A DNA stretch of 6,173 bases, from contig DATLFS010000125.1 in the NCBI GenBank assembly GCA_035540935.1, positions 1-6,173 on the forward strand, read 5' to 3'. The notes under the pieces were generated by a model. The model searched no databases. It was not told where the DNA came from and worked only from the letters and a program-made list of their open reading frames with translations. The position numbers and the translations under genes are program-made. The DNA comes from DATLFS01 sp035540935. Lineage in GTDB: Bacteria > Actinomycetota > CADDZG01 > WHSQ01. Below, piece by piece: positions 6,126-6,173 of the stretch. Each line of letters begins with the position of its first letter. Positions within the stretch are counted from its first letter, which is position 1.

Positions 6126-6173
6126 TTACGACTGTTCCGTCGAGTCGTCGGAGGCGGCGGCCACCTTGCGGAC
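6126..6173 (-). CDS. C-terminal end of an unidentified gene (partial, enters from right edge)
   Basis: On the minus strand the last 48 bases read VRKVAAASDDSTEQS followed by TAA at 6128-6126. The basic-then-acidic, Ser-rich ending looks like a natural C-terminal tail, and hairpins directly follow the stop as expected at a gene end. Fifteen residues are too few to identify the product. An open frame this short can also arise by chance; the placement before a strong stem-loop is the main support. Confidence 0.5.
   Translation of the reverse strand, partial: VRKVAAASDDSTEQS

Overview
This window is GC-rich, compactly coded chromosomal DNA with GC-ending codons. It suggests a high-GC bacterium, most likely an actinobacterial-type lineage. 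The hints are a -10 box placed exactly for leaderless transcription at one start (and a weaker one at another), an ECF sigma factor with a membrane-anchored tail, cupredoxin lipoproteins with Pro/Glu/Thr-rich linkers, and a secreted S15 X-Pro peptidase. The taxon is inference; there is no rRNA or marker gene to settle it.

Layout, left to right. (1) Minus strand, 1085 to beyond base 1: an ECF sigma factor whose C-terminus continues through a putative transmembrane helix into a Pro-rich tail; its stop lies outside the window. (2) Minus strand, 1630-1175: a small cupredoxin lipoprotein, 89 nt upstream of the sigma gene. (3) A 56-bp divergent intergenic region. (4) Plus strand, 1687-2349 and 2357-3718: a NarL/FixJ-type response regulator followed after 7 nt by selA (L-seryl-tRNA(Sec) selenium transferase). 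(5) Minus strand: a secreted S15-family X-Pro dipeptidyl-peptidase-like serine hydrolase (6010-4163), followed after 11 nt by a second cupredoxin lipoprotein (4151-3720). The latter converges on selA with one base between the stop codons. (6) Right edge: the last 15 codons of another minus-strand gene (stop at 6128-6126), followed by hairpins that probably form its terminator.

Working together: the peptidase and second cupredoxin look like one transcription unit that makes exported proteins. The first cupredoxin and the sigma factor may be read from the same strand, but the sigma gene has its own candidate leaderless promoter. The response regulator and selA look like an operon. SelA implies that the organism makes selenocysteine, yet selB, selC and selD are not in the window. 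The two cupredoxins share ligand order and spacing (His, then Cys-x-x-His, then Met) and bracket the plus-strand pair. I see no CRISPR array, tRNA, rRNA, insertion sequence or phage gene. No previously undescribed system is demonstrable; the most unusual items are the membrane-extended sigma factor and the response regulator-selA pairing.
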